From: Blastococcus saxobsidens
Lineage (GTDB): Bacteria > Actinomycetota > Actinomycetes > Mycobacteriales > Geodermatophilaceae
Direction: 5' to 3'
Assembly (NCBI RefSeq): GCF_010682065.1
Contig: NZ_JAAGWG010000002.1
Coordinates: forward strand, 62,001 to 126,000
Length of the DNA: 64,000 nt
The position numbers were made by a program, and so were the translations under genes. The notes beneath the pieces are model-generated. The model was given only the letters and a program-made list of their open reading frames with translations. It did no database searches and was not told where the DNA came from. Numbering within the stretch: the stretch's first letter is position 1; the number at the start of each line of letters is the position of its first letter. Shown in pieces: positions 56,367-64,000 of this stretch.

Positions 56367-58220
56367 TCAGGGCGAACCGGTCAGGCGGAATTCGGGACGC
56401 GCGGTCCCCGAGGGCACCACGGCGTCGGCCGTGAGCGCGGCTCGCATGATGTCGGCGAACACCGGGGCGGCGACCTGGCCGCCCTCGGCGTTGCTGGTCG
56501 GCCGCTCGAGCTCGACGGCCACGACGTACTGCGGGTCGTCGGCCGGGGCGAACCCGACGAACGTGGTGACGTACCCGCCCCCCGCGTAGCCGCCGGTCTC
56601 GGGGTTGGCGCGCTGGGCGGTGCCGGTCTTGCCCGCGACCCGGAAGCCCTCGATCTGGCCCAGCGGCGCGGTCCCCCCGGGCCCGACGACCGCCTCCAGC
56701 ATGAAGGCCAGGTCGTCGGCGGTGGACTCGCTGATCACCCGGGTCCGCTCGCCCTCGGGGGCCGGCCGCACCGTGCCGTCGGCGCCGGTGACCGACCGGA
56801 CGATCCGCGGCTCGACGCGGACGCCGTCGTTGGCGATCGTCTGGTAGATCGACGCCATCTGCAGCGTGGTGACCGAGACGCCCTGGCCGATCGGGATGTT
56901 GGCCGCCCGGCTCTGCGTCCAGTCCGCGGAGCTCTCCAGGATGCCGCGGCTCTCACCGGGCAGCTCGATGCCGGTGGGCTCCCCCACGCCGAAGGCCCGC
57001 AGGTACTCCTCGAGCTTCTGGTCGCCGACCTCGCGGGCCAGCATGATCGTGCCGACGTTGCTGGACTTGGCGAGGATGCCGGTGACCGTCCAGTCGACCG
57101 GGGCGTGGTCGTGGGCGTCCCGCACCACGCGGTCACCCGCATCGATGTGGCCGTTCACCGACAGCACGCGGTCCGGCGTGGCGTGCCCCTCCTCCACGGC
57201 GGCGGCCAGCGTGACCGCCTTCATGATCGAGCCGGGCTCGAAGACGTCGGAGAGCACCGGGTTGCCCAGCAGGTCGGGGTCGGTGGTCCGGTAGGCGCCG
57301 GGGTCGTAGCCAGGGCATGAGCCCATGGCGACCACCTCGCCGGTGCGCACGTCCTGGACGACGGCGGAGGCCCGGGTGGTGGCGCCGTCCGCGCACGCCT
57401 CGCCCAGCCGCGTGTCGGTGACGAACTGCAAGTCCTGGTCGAGGGTCAGGGTGACGTCGTCGCCGTCGGTGGCCGGCGTGGACTCGTCGATGCCCGACGG
57501 GATGGGGTTGCCCCCGCTGCCCACCTCGACGGTGCGCTGCCCGTCGGTGCCCGAGAGCTGCTCCTCGTAGGCCTGCTCGATCCCGGCCAGGCCCGCGCCC
57601 TCGCGGCCGACGAACCCGACGATCTGCCCGCCCACCGCGCCGGCGGGGTACAGCCGGACGGGGTCGTCCTTCAGGAGGACGCCGGGGATCTCCAGCTCCT
57701 CCACCAGCTTCGCCGTCTCCGGCGGGACCTGGGTGGCGAGCTCGACGTAGCGACCCTCGCCCGAGAGCTTCTCGGTCAGCTCGGGCACGGGGACGTCGAG
57801 CAGCGTGGTCAGGGCCAGGGCGGCGCGCTTGGGGTCGCGCACCACCGTCGGGTCGGCGACGACGCGGGAGGCGTCGACGGTGTAGGCCAGCGGGTGGCCC
57901 TCGCGGTCGAGCACCTGGCCGCGGAGCGCCGCGACCGTGTAGGTGCGCAGCCGGTCCTGCTCGGCGGCGCTGGCGTACGCGGCCCCGTCGATGCCCTGCA
58001 GCACCACGAGCCGGCCGACCACGAGCACCAGCAGGGTGATGAGGAAGGCCAGCCCCCACCGGTTGCGCCGGCCGCGCTGCTCCACCGACAGGCCGGCGCC
58101 GCGGCTGTGCCGGGTTCCGGGCTCCCGGCGGGAGACGAAGGGGCCGGTCCCGCCGCGGACGGAGGACGACGGGCGGGCGGCGCGGGGACCGTCACCGGGT
58201 CCACGGACGCTGTTCGGCAC
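56367..58220 (-). CDS. ftsI: Septal peptidoglycan transpeptidase FtsI (PBP3)
   Basis: 617-residue class B penicillin-binding protein. Cytoplasmic tail (~1-52), one TM (~54-75), PBP dimerisation domain (~95-245) and transpeptidase domain with S331-I-M-K334, S386-S-N388 and K531-T-G-T. It crosslinks septal wall with FtsW. GTG three bases after the ftsL stop. After the TGA the same frame stays open with an Ala/Pro/Glu-rich sequence. Confidence 0.98.
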   Translation of the reverse strand: MPNSVRGPGDGPRAARPSSSVRGGTGPFVSRREPGTRHSRGAGLSVEQRGRRNRWGLAFLITLLVLVVGRLVVLQGIDGAAYASAAEQDRLRTYTVAALRGQVLDREGHPLAYTVDASRVVADPTVVRDPKRAALALTTLLDVPVPELTEKLSGEGRYVELATQVPPETAKLVEELEIPGVLLKDDPVRLYPAGAVGGQIVGFVGREGAGLAGIEQAYEEQLSGTDGQRTVEVGSGGNPIPSGIDESTPATDGDDVTLTLDQDLQFVTDTRLGEACADGATTRASAVVQDVRTGEVVAMGSCPGYDPGAYRTTDPDLLGNPVLSDVFEPGSIMKAVTLAAAVEEGHATPDRVLSVNGHIDAGDRVVRDAHDHAPVDWTVTGILAKSSNVGTIMLAREVGDQKLEEYLRAFGVGEPTGIELPGESRGILESSADWTQSRAANIPIGQGVSVTTLQMASIYQTIANDGVRVEPRIVRSVTGADGTVRPAPEGERTRVISESTADDLAFMLEAVVGPGGTAPLGQIEGFRVAGKTGTAQRANPETGGYAGGGYVTTFVGFAPADDPQYVVAVELERPTSNAEGGQVAAPVFADIMRAALTADAVVPSGTARPEFRLTGSP

Positions 58221-58223
58221 GGC

Positions 58224-58880
58224 TCAGTTCCCGCCCGGGGGTGCCGGGGCGGGCTCGGCGGCCGGGGCGGGCTCCGGGGCCGGCTCGGGCTCGGGAGCCG
58301 GCTCGGGCGTCCCGCGCATCGTCGTCGTGCCCTCCGGGCCGAGGACGAGGTAGCCGGCGATGCCGGCCGGCACCAGGCCGGCGGCCGCGGCGGCACGGGC
58401 GACCTCGACCGGGGTCTCGCCGGCAACCACCCGCTGCTCGAGGCCCTGCACGGTCTGGGCACGGGCGGCGTTCTCGGCCCGCATCTGGGTGGCCTTGAGC
58501 GAGTCGACGGCGATGGCGGTGTTGAGCACCAGCAGGCCGACGGTGGTCAGGGCCAGCAGCGCGACCACGATCAGGACGAAGGGCCCGCGACGGGAGAGCA
58601 GGCCGGCGCGGCTGCGGCGCCGGGGCGCCGTGGTGCCGGCGGGCACCAGGCGCAGGTCGGGCCGCAGGGCGGCACGGGGAGCACCGGACCGGGGCGCCGG
58701 AGTGCGCGGCGCGGACGCCCGGGCGGCCGGAGCGGCGTGGGCGGTGCGCGCGGTGCCGGTCCGCGCGGTGGCGGTCCGGGCGGCGGTGGAGGTCCGCGCG
58801 CTGCCGTGCGTGCGGGCGGCCGTCCCGCGGGTGGCCGTCTCGGAGGGCGCCGTGGCGCGCACGGCGGCGGCCCTGGTCAT
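58224..58880 (-). CDS. ftsL: FtsL-like bitopic division protein
   Basis: 218 residues. A long Ala/Thr/Arg-rich basic cytoplasmic region (1-~98), one TM (~100-122: [25 protein letters not shown]), a short coiled segment ([26 protein letters not shown]), then an extracytoplasmic region ending in a Pro/Glu/Ala tail. Sequence is weakly conserved; the FtsL call rests on topology and position between rsmH and ftsI. ATG overlaps the rsmH stop. Confidence 0.85.
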   Translation of the reverse strand: MTRAAAVRATAPSETATRGTAARTHGSARTSTAARTATARTGTARTAHAAPAARASAPRTPAPRSGAPRAALRPDLRLVPAGTTAPRRRSRAGLLSRRGPFVLIVVALLALTTVGLLVLNTAIAVDSLKATQMRAENAARAQTVQGLEQRVVAGETPVEVARAAAAAGLVPAGIAGYLVLGPEGTTTMRGTPEPAPEPEPAPEPAPAAEPAPAPPGGN

Positions 58881-59872
58881 GCCGCCCGCCGGATGCGCTC
58901 GGCGGCCCGCACGCGGGCGGAGGCGGCGCGGGGGTTGACGGCGACCTCGTCGTCACCGGGGGCCTCTCCCCCGCGGGTGAGCAGGCGGAGCACCGGCCCG
59001 TACTCGGGCAGGGGCACCGGCAGCCCCGGTGGGGTCCGGTCGGCCGCGCCGGCGGCGAGGGTCTGCTTCACGATCCGGTCCTCCAAGGAGTGGAAGGTGA
59101 TGACCGCGACCCGGCCGCCCACGGCCAGGGCGTCGATCGCGGAGGGAAGGGCGCGCTCCAGCGCGCCGAGCTCGTCGTTGACCTCGATGCGCAGGGCCTG
59201 GAAGGTCCGCTTCGCGGGATGGCCGCCGGTGCGCCGGGTGGCGGCCGGGATGGACTCGCGGACGAGCTCGGCCAGCCGGGCCGTCCCGGTGAAGGGCTCG
59301 CGGACCCGCTCCCGGTCGATCGCCGCGGCGATGCGGGAGGCGAAGCGCTCCTCGCCGTACACGCGCAGCACGCGGGCCAGGTCCTTCGGCGGGTAGGTGT
59401 TGACGACCTCGGCCGCGGTGCGCCCGGTGCCCGGGTCCATCCGCATGTCGAGCGGGGCGTCGGTGGAGTAGCTGAAGCCGCGGTCGGGGCGGTCCAGCTG
59501 CAGCGAGGAGACGCCGAGGTCGAAGAGGACGCCCTGGACCTCGTCGACGCCGAGCCGGTCGAGCACCTCGGGCAGCTCGTCGAAGACGGCGGGGACCAGC
59601 GTGGTGCGGGCGGCGTGGCCGGCGGCCTCGATGCGGCGGGCTGCCTCGGCGCGCGCGTCCGGGTCGCGGTCCAGGCCGATGACGCGCAGGCCGGGGTGGG
59701 CGTCCAGCAGCGCGAGCGTGTGACCGGCCAGCCCGAGGGTGGCGTCGACGAGCACGGCGCCGTCGGCCGCGAGGGCCGGGCCGAGGAGCTCGGTCACGCG
59801 GTCGAGGAGGACCGAGACGTGCACCGGTGGCTGCGACGGGCCCGGGGCCGCGGCAGGTCCGGTGGTGCTCAT
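58877..59872 (-). CDS. rsmH: 16S rRNA (cytosine1402-N4)-methyltransferase RsmH
   Basis: 331 residues. SAM-binding [21 protein letters not shown], the [17 protein letters not shown] signature, and [13 protein letters not shown] near the C-terminus. Alternative name MraW. ATG at 59872 has AGAGG about ten bases upstream; it is preceded by an unusually long 422-bp gap to mraZ. Confidence 0.97.
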   Translation of the reverse strand: MSTTGPAAAPGPSQPPVHVSVLLDRVTELLGPALAADGAVLVDATLGLAGHTLALLDAHPGLRVIGLDRDPDARAEAARRIEAAGHAARTTLVPAVFDELPEVLDRLGVDEVQGVLFDLGVSSLQLDRPDRGFSYSTDAPLDMRMDPGTGRTAAEVVNTYPPKDLARVLRVYGEERFASRIAAAIDRERVREPFTGTARLAELVRESIPAATRRTGGHPAKRTFQALRIEVNDELGALERALPSAIDALAVGGRVAVITFHSLEDRIVKQTLAAGAADRTPPGLPVPLPEYGPVLRLLTRGGEAPGDDEVAVNPRAASARVRAAERIRRAA

Positions 59873-59965
59873 CGTCTGCTGCCTCTCGAACTGTCCGGGC
59901 GCTTCCCGCGATGGTGCCGCGCGGCTCGGGGTGGCGGGGGGATCCACCGGCGCGCGGGGTGCGGG

Positions 59966-60037
59966 ATCGGGCGGGTGGGGCGCAGGGGGGCGGTGGGGCG
60001 GGGTGGGGATCGTGGGGAGCAGTGGGGCGGGGGTGGG
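59966..60037 (+). other. G-tract cluster (quadruplex-prone) in the rsmH leader
   Basis: About eleven runs of three to six G separated by one to seven bases on the plus strand, which is the template strand for rsmH. The density satisfies the usual G3+ N1-7 rule several times over. Confidence 0.6.
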
Positions 60038-60183
60038 CCGATCGGGGATGTACCCGGCCCCGCGGGGTCCGCCTGGCGTCGGGGAAGAGCGTCAGGTGGC
60101 GCCCCGCGGGGCGGGTGGGGTCACCCACGCCGGTCTGGGCCGGCGCTACCCGATGTCCTGCGCGGTGCTCCGCTGCGTGGGAC

Positions 60184-60241
60184 CGAGCCGCGGGGAAGGC
60201 GGCTGGGGCCCGATTCCGGTCGAGCCGCGGGGAAGGCGGCT
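60184..60241. repeat. Duplicated 21-bp dyad between mraZ and rsmH
   Basis: Identical 21-bp units at 60184-60204 and 60221-60241 (37-bp period). Each carries an AGCCGC/GCGGCT inverted repeat around GGGGAAG; the second extends to a 9-bp stem (60220-60228 with 60236-60244), 50 bases after the mraZ stop. It could be an attenuator or terminator pair. Confidence 0.8.
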
Positions 60242-60294
60242 CGAACGGGGTGCGGCGCGGAGACCGGTGGGGGCGGGTGGGGTGCTCCCCGGGA

Positions 60295-60729
60295 TCACGA
60301 CAGCGTCGGCATCCCCTCGCTCTCCATGTCGGCGTACGCGGCCTCCAGTTCGGCCACGTAGGCCTCCCAGTTGGCGGCGTCCCAGATCTCGAAGCGGGTG
60401 TCGACACCGACGACGACGACGTCGCGGTCCAGCCCGGCGTACTCGCGCAGGCTCGCCGGGAGCGTGATGCGACCGGTCTTGTCGGGCTCGATCTCGACCA
60501 TCGACCCGAAGCTCATGCGGGCGGCCATGCGGGCGCGGGCGGTGTCCGAGGGCGCCATCGCGGCCATCGCGGCGCTCTGCTCGGCGACCCGGGCCATGGT
60601 GAGGCCGTAGACGCAGCGCTCCTGGCCCTTCTTGATCACCATGCCGTCGGCCACCTGCTCGCGGAAGCGGACGGGGAGGGCGAGCCGGCCCTTCTCGTCG
60701 AGACGCAGGGGGTAGCTGCCGACGAACAC
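60295..60729 (-). CDS. mraZ: Transcriptional regulator MraZ
   Basis: 144 residues, two SpoVT-AbrB-like halves: VFVGSYPLRLDEKGRLALPVRFRE and MVEIEPDKTGRITLPASLREYAGL, each with the DxxGR signature. It binds direct repeats upstream of its own gene and regulates dcw genes in E. coli. GTG at 60729 with AGGGGGTGA just upstream gives the standard length; extending upstream would run into the operator. Confidence 0.97.
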   Translation of the reverse strand: MFVGSYPLRLDEKGRLALPVRFREQVADGMVIKKGQERCVYGLTMARVAEQSAAMAAMAPSDTARARMAARMSFGSMVEIEPDKTGRITLPASLREYAGLDRDVVVVGVDTRFEIWDAANWEAYVAELEAAYADMESEGMPTLS

Positions 60730-60792
60730 CGGATCACCCCCTGCATCTGTCCTCCATTGGCTCCGCAGCGACCCCTGGACGGTCCCTGCCTC

Positions 60793-60837
60793 CCCACCGG
60801 ACGACACAGTAACCCACTGGCCCCCACTGGACGCCAC
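60793..60837 (-). promoter_or_regulatory. MraZ-box array upstream of mraZ
   Basis: On the plus strand CCCAC occurs at 60793, 60813 and 60823, with GACAC at 60803 and GCCAC at 60833: five positions at exact 10-bp spacing. On the mraZ sense strand this is GTGGG with five-base spacers, the published MraZ operator type. A -10-like TACTGT (60811-60806) lies inside it, so binding would overlap RNA polymerase. Confidence 0.8.
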
Positions 60838-60940
60838 CTGAGGCCGTGTCGTGACCCATCGGCCCCACTCCGGTCCGCGGGCCGTCCGCGCAGCGCTGAG
60901 CTGCGCGATCGCGACACCCCGTCACGACGCCGTGGCGACG

Positions 60941-60952
60941 TACGGTGGAGTG
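60941..60952 (+). promoter_or_regulatory. Candidate leaderless promoter for moxR
   Basis: TACGGT at 60941-60946 ends six bases before the GTG at 60953. GGAG is present but only two bases from the GTG, too close for normal initiation. Confidence 0.35.
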
Positions 60953-61936
60953 GTGACGGAGGCGACACGGGCCGCTGACGGGACGGCCGACGCGTCGGTC
61001 GATGTCGCTGCGGAGGGCGCGCGGATAGCGGCGAGCATCGCCCGCGTCGTGCAGGGCAAGGACGACGTCGTCCGGCTGGCGCTGGTCGTCCTGCTGGCCG
61101 AGGGCCACCTGCTGATCGAGGACGTGCCGGGGGTCGGGAAGACCACCCTGGCCAAGGCGCTGGCCGCCTCCGTCGACGCGAGCGTGCGACGGATCCAGTT
61201 CACCCCCGACCTGCTGCCCAGCGACGTCACCGGGGTCGCCGTCTACGACCAGGAGACCCGGGAGTTCGAGTTCAAGCCCGGCGCCGTGTTCGCCAACATC
61301 GTGGTGGCCGACGAGATCAACCGGGCCTCCCCCAAGACCCAGTCGGCGCTGCTGGAGTGCATGGAGGAGCGCCAGGTCACCGTCGACGGCGTCAGCTATG
61401 AGCTGGCCCGGCCGTTCATGGTCATGGCCACGCAGAACCCGCTGGAGATGGAGGGCACCTATCCCCTCCCCGAGGCGCAGCGGGACCGCTTCACCGCCCG
61501 GGTGTCGATGGGCTACCCGGATCCCGCCGCCGAGCTGGCGATGCTGGACGACCGCGCCACCACCGATCCGCTCGCCGGCCTGCGCCCGGTCGCCGACGCC
61601 GCGCTCGTCCGGTCGCTGGTCGCCGCCGTCGGCCGGCTGCACGTCTCGGAGGCGGTGCGGCGGTACGTCGTCGCCCTGGTCGAGGCCACCCGCCGCTCCC
61701 CCGACCTCCGGCTGGGCGCCTCCCCGCGGGCGGGGCTCCAGCTGCTCCGCGCCGCCCGCGCTTCGGCCGCCCTGCAGGGTCGTGACCACGTGCTGCCCGA
61801 CGACGTCCAGGCACTGGCCGTACCGGTGCTGGCCCACCGGCTGCTGCTCGGGAGCGAGGCCGCGGTCGGGCGGCGCAGCACCGAACACGTCGTCGCCCAG
61901 CTGCTGGCCTCGGTCCCCGTCCTCCGCGGACGCTGA
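60953..61936 (+). CDS. MoxR-family AAA+ ATPase
   Basis: 327 residues. Walker A EDVPGVGKTTLAKAL, Walker B VVADEINRASPKTQSALLECMEE, sensor 1 FMVMATQNPLEMEGTYPLPEAQRDRF, and a C-terminal lid domain. MoxR ATPases act as chaperones for VWA/DUF58 partners; the DUF58 gene follows by four bases. GTG 60950 is an adjacent alternative start. Confidence 0.95.
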   Translation: MTEATRAADGTADASVDVAAEGARIAASIARVVQGKDDVVRLALVVLLAEGHLLIEDVPGVGKTTLAKALAASVDASVRRIQFTPDLLPSDVTGVAVYDQETREFEFKPGAVFANIVVADEINRASPKTQSALLECMEERQVTVDGVSYELARPFMVMATQNPLEMEGTYPLPEAQRDRFTARVSMGYPDPAAELAMLDDRATTDPLAGLRPVADAALVRSLVAAVGRLHVSEAVRRYVVALVEATRRSPDLRLGASPRAGLQLLRAARASAALQGRDHVLPDDVQALAVPVLAHRLLLGSEAAVGRRSTEHVVAQLLASVPVLRGR

Positions 61937-61940
61937 GGCG

Positions 61941-63287
61941 GTGCGCGGAGCTCCCGGGCGGGCCCTGTCCGCCCTCACCGTCCGCGGCCGCTGCCTGGTC
62001 GGCGGCGGCCTCGCGCTGGCGCTGGCCGGCGCGGTCCTGGGCGAGCGGCCCCTCGTGCAGCTGGCCGTCTTCGTCCTCGCGCTGCCGCTGCTCGCCGCGC
62101 TCGGCGTCGTCCGCGGGCGGTTCCTGGTCACCACGCGGCGCAGCGCCACGCCTGCCCGGGTGCCGCGCGGGACGCCGGCGGAGGTCGTCCTGGAGCTGGG
62201 CAGCACCGACACCCGCCGCGGCGGGCTGTGGCTGCTGACCGAGCAGCTGCCCGCCGCCCTCGGGCGATCCCCCCGGTTCACCGTCTCGGGGCTCGCCGCC
62301 GGCGCCACCACACCGCTGCGGTACACCGTCACGGGCCGCTTCCGGGGCCGCTACGAGCTGGGACCGCTGAAGCTGCGGGTGGTCGACCCGTTCGGCCTGG
62401 TCGAGCGGACCGCCGTCGGCACCGGCACCGCCCCGCTCGTCGTCGTCCCCCGGGTGCGCCCGCTCGGCCCTGGCGGCCCCGGCGCCGGCTCCGGGCGCGG
62501 TGGCAACGGCTCGCACCGGGCGATCAGCGCGCAGGGCGACGACGACGTCAGCGTGCGGGACTACCGGCGCGGCGACGACCTGCGGAAGGTGCACTGGAAG
62601 GTCACCGCGCGCACCGGCGAGCTCATGGTGCGGCTGGAGGAACGCCCCTGGCGGGCCCAGGGCACCCTGCTTCTCGACACCCGCGCCCGCGCCCACCTCG
62701 TCGCGCCGCTGCGCCCGGACGCGGGCGCCGCCCCGGGCCCGGCCGGCGACGACTGCCCGCCCGCCGACAGCCTGGAGTGGCTGGTCGAGGCGGCGGCGAG
62801 CATCGGGGTCACCCTGGCCGGCCGCGGATCCGACGTCCGGGTGGTCACCGACGCCGGCGAGCTCGCCCCCGCCCCGGGCCGGGCCGGGCTGCGCGCCGAC
62901 GAGCTGCTCGACCGGCTGGCGACCGTGCGGCCCTCGCGGGTGGCCGGCCTGCACGACGCCGTCACCACCGCCTGCCGTGCCGCGGGTGACGGGCCGCTGA
63001 TCTGCCTGCTGGGCGCCGTCGGCCCCGACGACGTGGCCGAGCTGGTGCAGCTGCGGCCGGGGCCGGCGACCGACGTCGCCGTGCTCGTGGACGTCACCGG
63101 CTGGGCCGACCCCTCCTCGCGCGGCCGCCGCCCCGCGGGCGGGTCCGACGTGCTCCGGACGGCCCGGGAGGAGGCGGCCGCCCTGCTCACCGCCGCCGGC
63201 TGGCAGGTGGCGACGGCGACCGCGGACCGCGGCGTCGCCGACGTGTGGGCGGCGCTGGGCGGCGTTCCCCGCGGGGTGCCGGCGTGA
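61941..63287 (+). CDS. DUF58-domain membrane protein
   Basis: 448 residues. Two N-terminal TMs (~18-55), then a beta-rich region and the DUF58 core SVRDYRRGDDLRKVHWKVTARTGELMVRLEERPW, with a VWA-like C-terminal domain. GTG at 61941 with GAGG just upstream. Partner of the MoxR ATPase and the transglutaminase that follows. Confidence 0.94.
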   Translation: MRGAPGRALSALTVRGRCLVGGGLALALAGAVLGERPLVQLAVFVLALPLLAALGVVRGRFLVTTRRSATPARVPRGTPAEVVLELGSTDTRRGGLWLLTEQLPAALGRSPRFTVSGLAAGATTPLRYTVTGRFRGRYELGPLKLRVVDPFGLVERTAVGTGTAPLVVVPRVRPLGPGGPGAGSGRGGNGSHRAISAQGDDDVSVRDYRRGDDLRKVHWKVTARTGELMVRLEERPWRAQGTLLLDTRARAHLVAPLRPDAGAAPGPAGDDCPPADSLEWLVEAAASIGVTLAGRGSDVRVVTDAGELAPAPGRAGLRADELLDRLATVRPSRVAGLHDAVTTACRAAGDGPLICLLGAVGPDDVAELVQLRPGPATDVAVLVDVTGWADPSSRGRRPAGGSDVLRTAREEAAALLTAAGWQVATATADRGVADVWAALGGVPRGVPA

Positions 63288-64000
63288 CCCGCCCGGACGT
63301 GCCCTCGGCCCTCGCCGCGGCCACCGCCACCTTCCTGGGCGCGTTCGCCCTCACCCCGGTCTTCTCCTCCACCGCCTGGGTGCTGCCCGTGGCCGCCGTC
63401 GTCGCCGTCGTCCTGGCCGGCGGGCTGCTCCTGCGCGGCGCCGGGCAGGGGCTGTCGCAAGGCCGGGCGACCGCCTGGCCGGCCGAGCGGCTGGGCACGC
63501 TGCTGGTCCCCGTCGGGCAGGTGGCGCTCGTGCTCTGCGTCCTCACCGCCCTGTTCGCCCCCGACCGGGCGGTGGCGGGGCTCCTGCCCACGCCGGGCAG
63601 TGTCGGCGACCTCGTCGGCGTCCTCTCCGACGGCACGGCGGAGATGCAGGAGCAGGCCACCCCCGCGCTGCCGCTGACCGGGCTGCTCGCGCTGACCACG
63701 CTCTTCGTGGGGCTGGTGGCGGTCGTCGTCGACCTGGTCACCGTGGCGGGCCGTCGCGGGGCGCTGGCCGGCCTGGCGCTGCTGGTCCTGGTCTGCGTCC
63801 CGGTCGCCACCGTGACCGGCGCCGTGGGGTTGCCGGCCCTGGTGGCGCCCGCGATCGGGTTCGCGGTGCTCCTGCGCGCCGACCAGCGGCGCGTGCTCGG
63901 GGGGCTGCACGGCTGGACCGGCGGCACCGGCGCGGCGCTGCGCATAGGAGTGGCCGCCCTGGCCGCCGCCCTCGTGCTGGGCCCCCTGGTGCCGACCCTG
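63284..64000 (+). CDS. TgpA/DUF3488-transglutaminase-like membrane protein (5' part only)
   Basis: 239 codons before the right edge. GTG overlaps the DUF58 stop (GTGA). The visible part is about six TMs with one extracytoplasmic loop (LLPTPGSVGDLVGVLSDGTAEMQEQATPALPL). Position after moxR-DUF58 and this topology predict the N-terminal half of a DUF3488-transglutaminase protein; the catalytic domain lies outside the window, so the call is partly by context. Confidence 0.8.
   Translation, partial: MTRPDVPSALAAATATFLGAFALTPVFSSTAWVLPVAAVVAVVLAGGLLLRGAGQGLSQGRATAWPAERLGTLLVPVGQVALVLCVLTALFAPDRAVAGLLPTPGSVGDLVGVLSDGTAEMQEQATPALPLTGLLALTTLFVGLVAVVVDLVTVAGRRGALAGLALLVLVCVPVATVTGAVGLPALVAPAIGFAVLLRADQRRVLGGLHGWTGGTGAALRIGVAALAAALVLGPLVPTL

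Larger units (their letters stand above)
59873..60294 (-). promoter_or_regulatory. 422-bp rsmH leader, candidate mraW-type structured RNA region
   Basis: No convincing ORF. It contains two copies of a dyad-bearing 21-bp repeat, several GC hairpins and a C-rich RNA tract (G-rich plus strand). A conserved structured mraW RNA motif has been described upstream of mraW genes in actinobacteria; the location fits, but I cannot confirm the consensus by eye. Confidence 0.35.

Noticed and set aside
60730..60837. Extended N-terminus for MraZ
   Set aside because: The added 36 residues would be encoded by the MraZ-box region; the GTG at 60729 has a strong ribosome-binding site and gives family length.

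Overview
The window is chromosomal DNA from a very GC-rich actinobacterium. GTG starts are frequent, GTGA and ATGA stop/start overlaps are common, histidine synthesis uses a PriA-type HisA, MurE carries the meso-diaminopimelate motif, and the division cluster has DivIVA, SepF and YggT but no FtsA. The gene content would suit the Geodermatophilaceae (Geodermatophilus, Blastococcus, Modestobacter), but that placement is inference; no rRNA or other marker is present to fix it. I found no tRNA, rRNA, insertion sequence, prophage or CRISPR array.

Layout. 1-3.5 kb: a heterodimeric ABC exporter, cut by the left edge. 3.6-20 kb: the histidine genes in two pieces, hisD-hisC-hisB-(small membrane protein)-(nucleotidyltransferase)-hisH at 15.2-19.9 kb and priA-ridA-hisF at 4.3-6.2 kb. 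The roughly 9 kb between them holds an AraC regulator, a DinB-like protein, a nitroreductase, a phosphotransferase, two secreted aspartate-rich proteins, a two-component system and a membrane-anchored M28 peptidase. 20-28 kb: a LON-domain protein, a DUF2567 protein, dnaE, and the set lspA-rluD-CPBP protease-GNAT. 28-36.5 kb: an LpqY-SugABC-like sugar importer, a DUF4032 protein, a PH-like membrane protein and a cation/proton antiporter. 36.5-40.3 kb: ileS and a small membrane protein. 40.4-60.8 kb: the complete division and cell wall (dcw) cluster on the minus strand, in transcription order mraZ-rsmH-ftsL-ftsI-murE-murF-mraY-murD-ftsW-murG-murC-ftsQ-ftsZ-pgeF-yggS-sepF-yggT-divIVA. 60.9-64 kb: moxR-DUF58-transglutaminase on the plus strand, cut by the right edge.

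How the genes work together. The dcw cluster makes lipid II (MurC-F, MraY, MurG), polymerises and crosslinks it at the septum (FtsW, FtsI) and positions division and polar growth (FtsZ, SepF, FtsQ, FtsL, DivIVA). Two regulatory signals stand out. Upstream of mraZ there are GTGGG-type repeats at exact 10-bp spacing, matching the known MraZ operator type. Upstream of ftsZ there are four copies of GCGTGTCGG, each containing the WhiA core GACAC on the ftsZ sense strand.

The best candidate for an undescribed system is at 8.3-12.8 kb. An OmpR-type two-component system is co-transcribed with a membrane-anchored Asp-rich protein. A second secreted Asp/Pro repeat protein and a phosphotransferase lie next to it. 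Closely related arrays of 11-bp CTCAyC repeats precede all three transcription units, and 21 of 22 bases are identical between two of them. This reads as a compact autoregulated envelope-response regulon placed between the two halves of the histidine genes.
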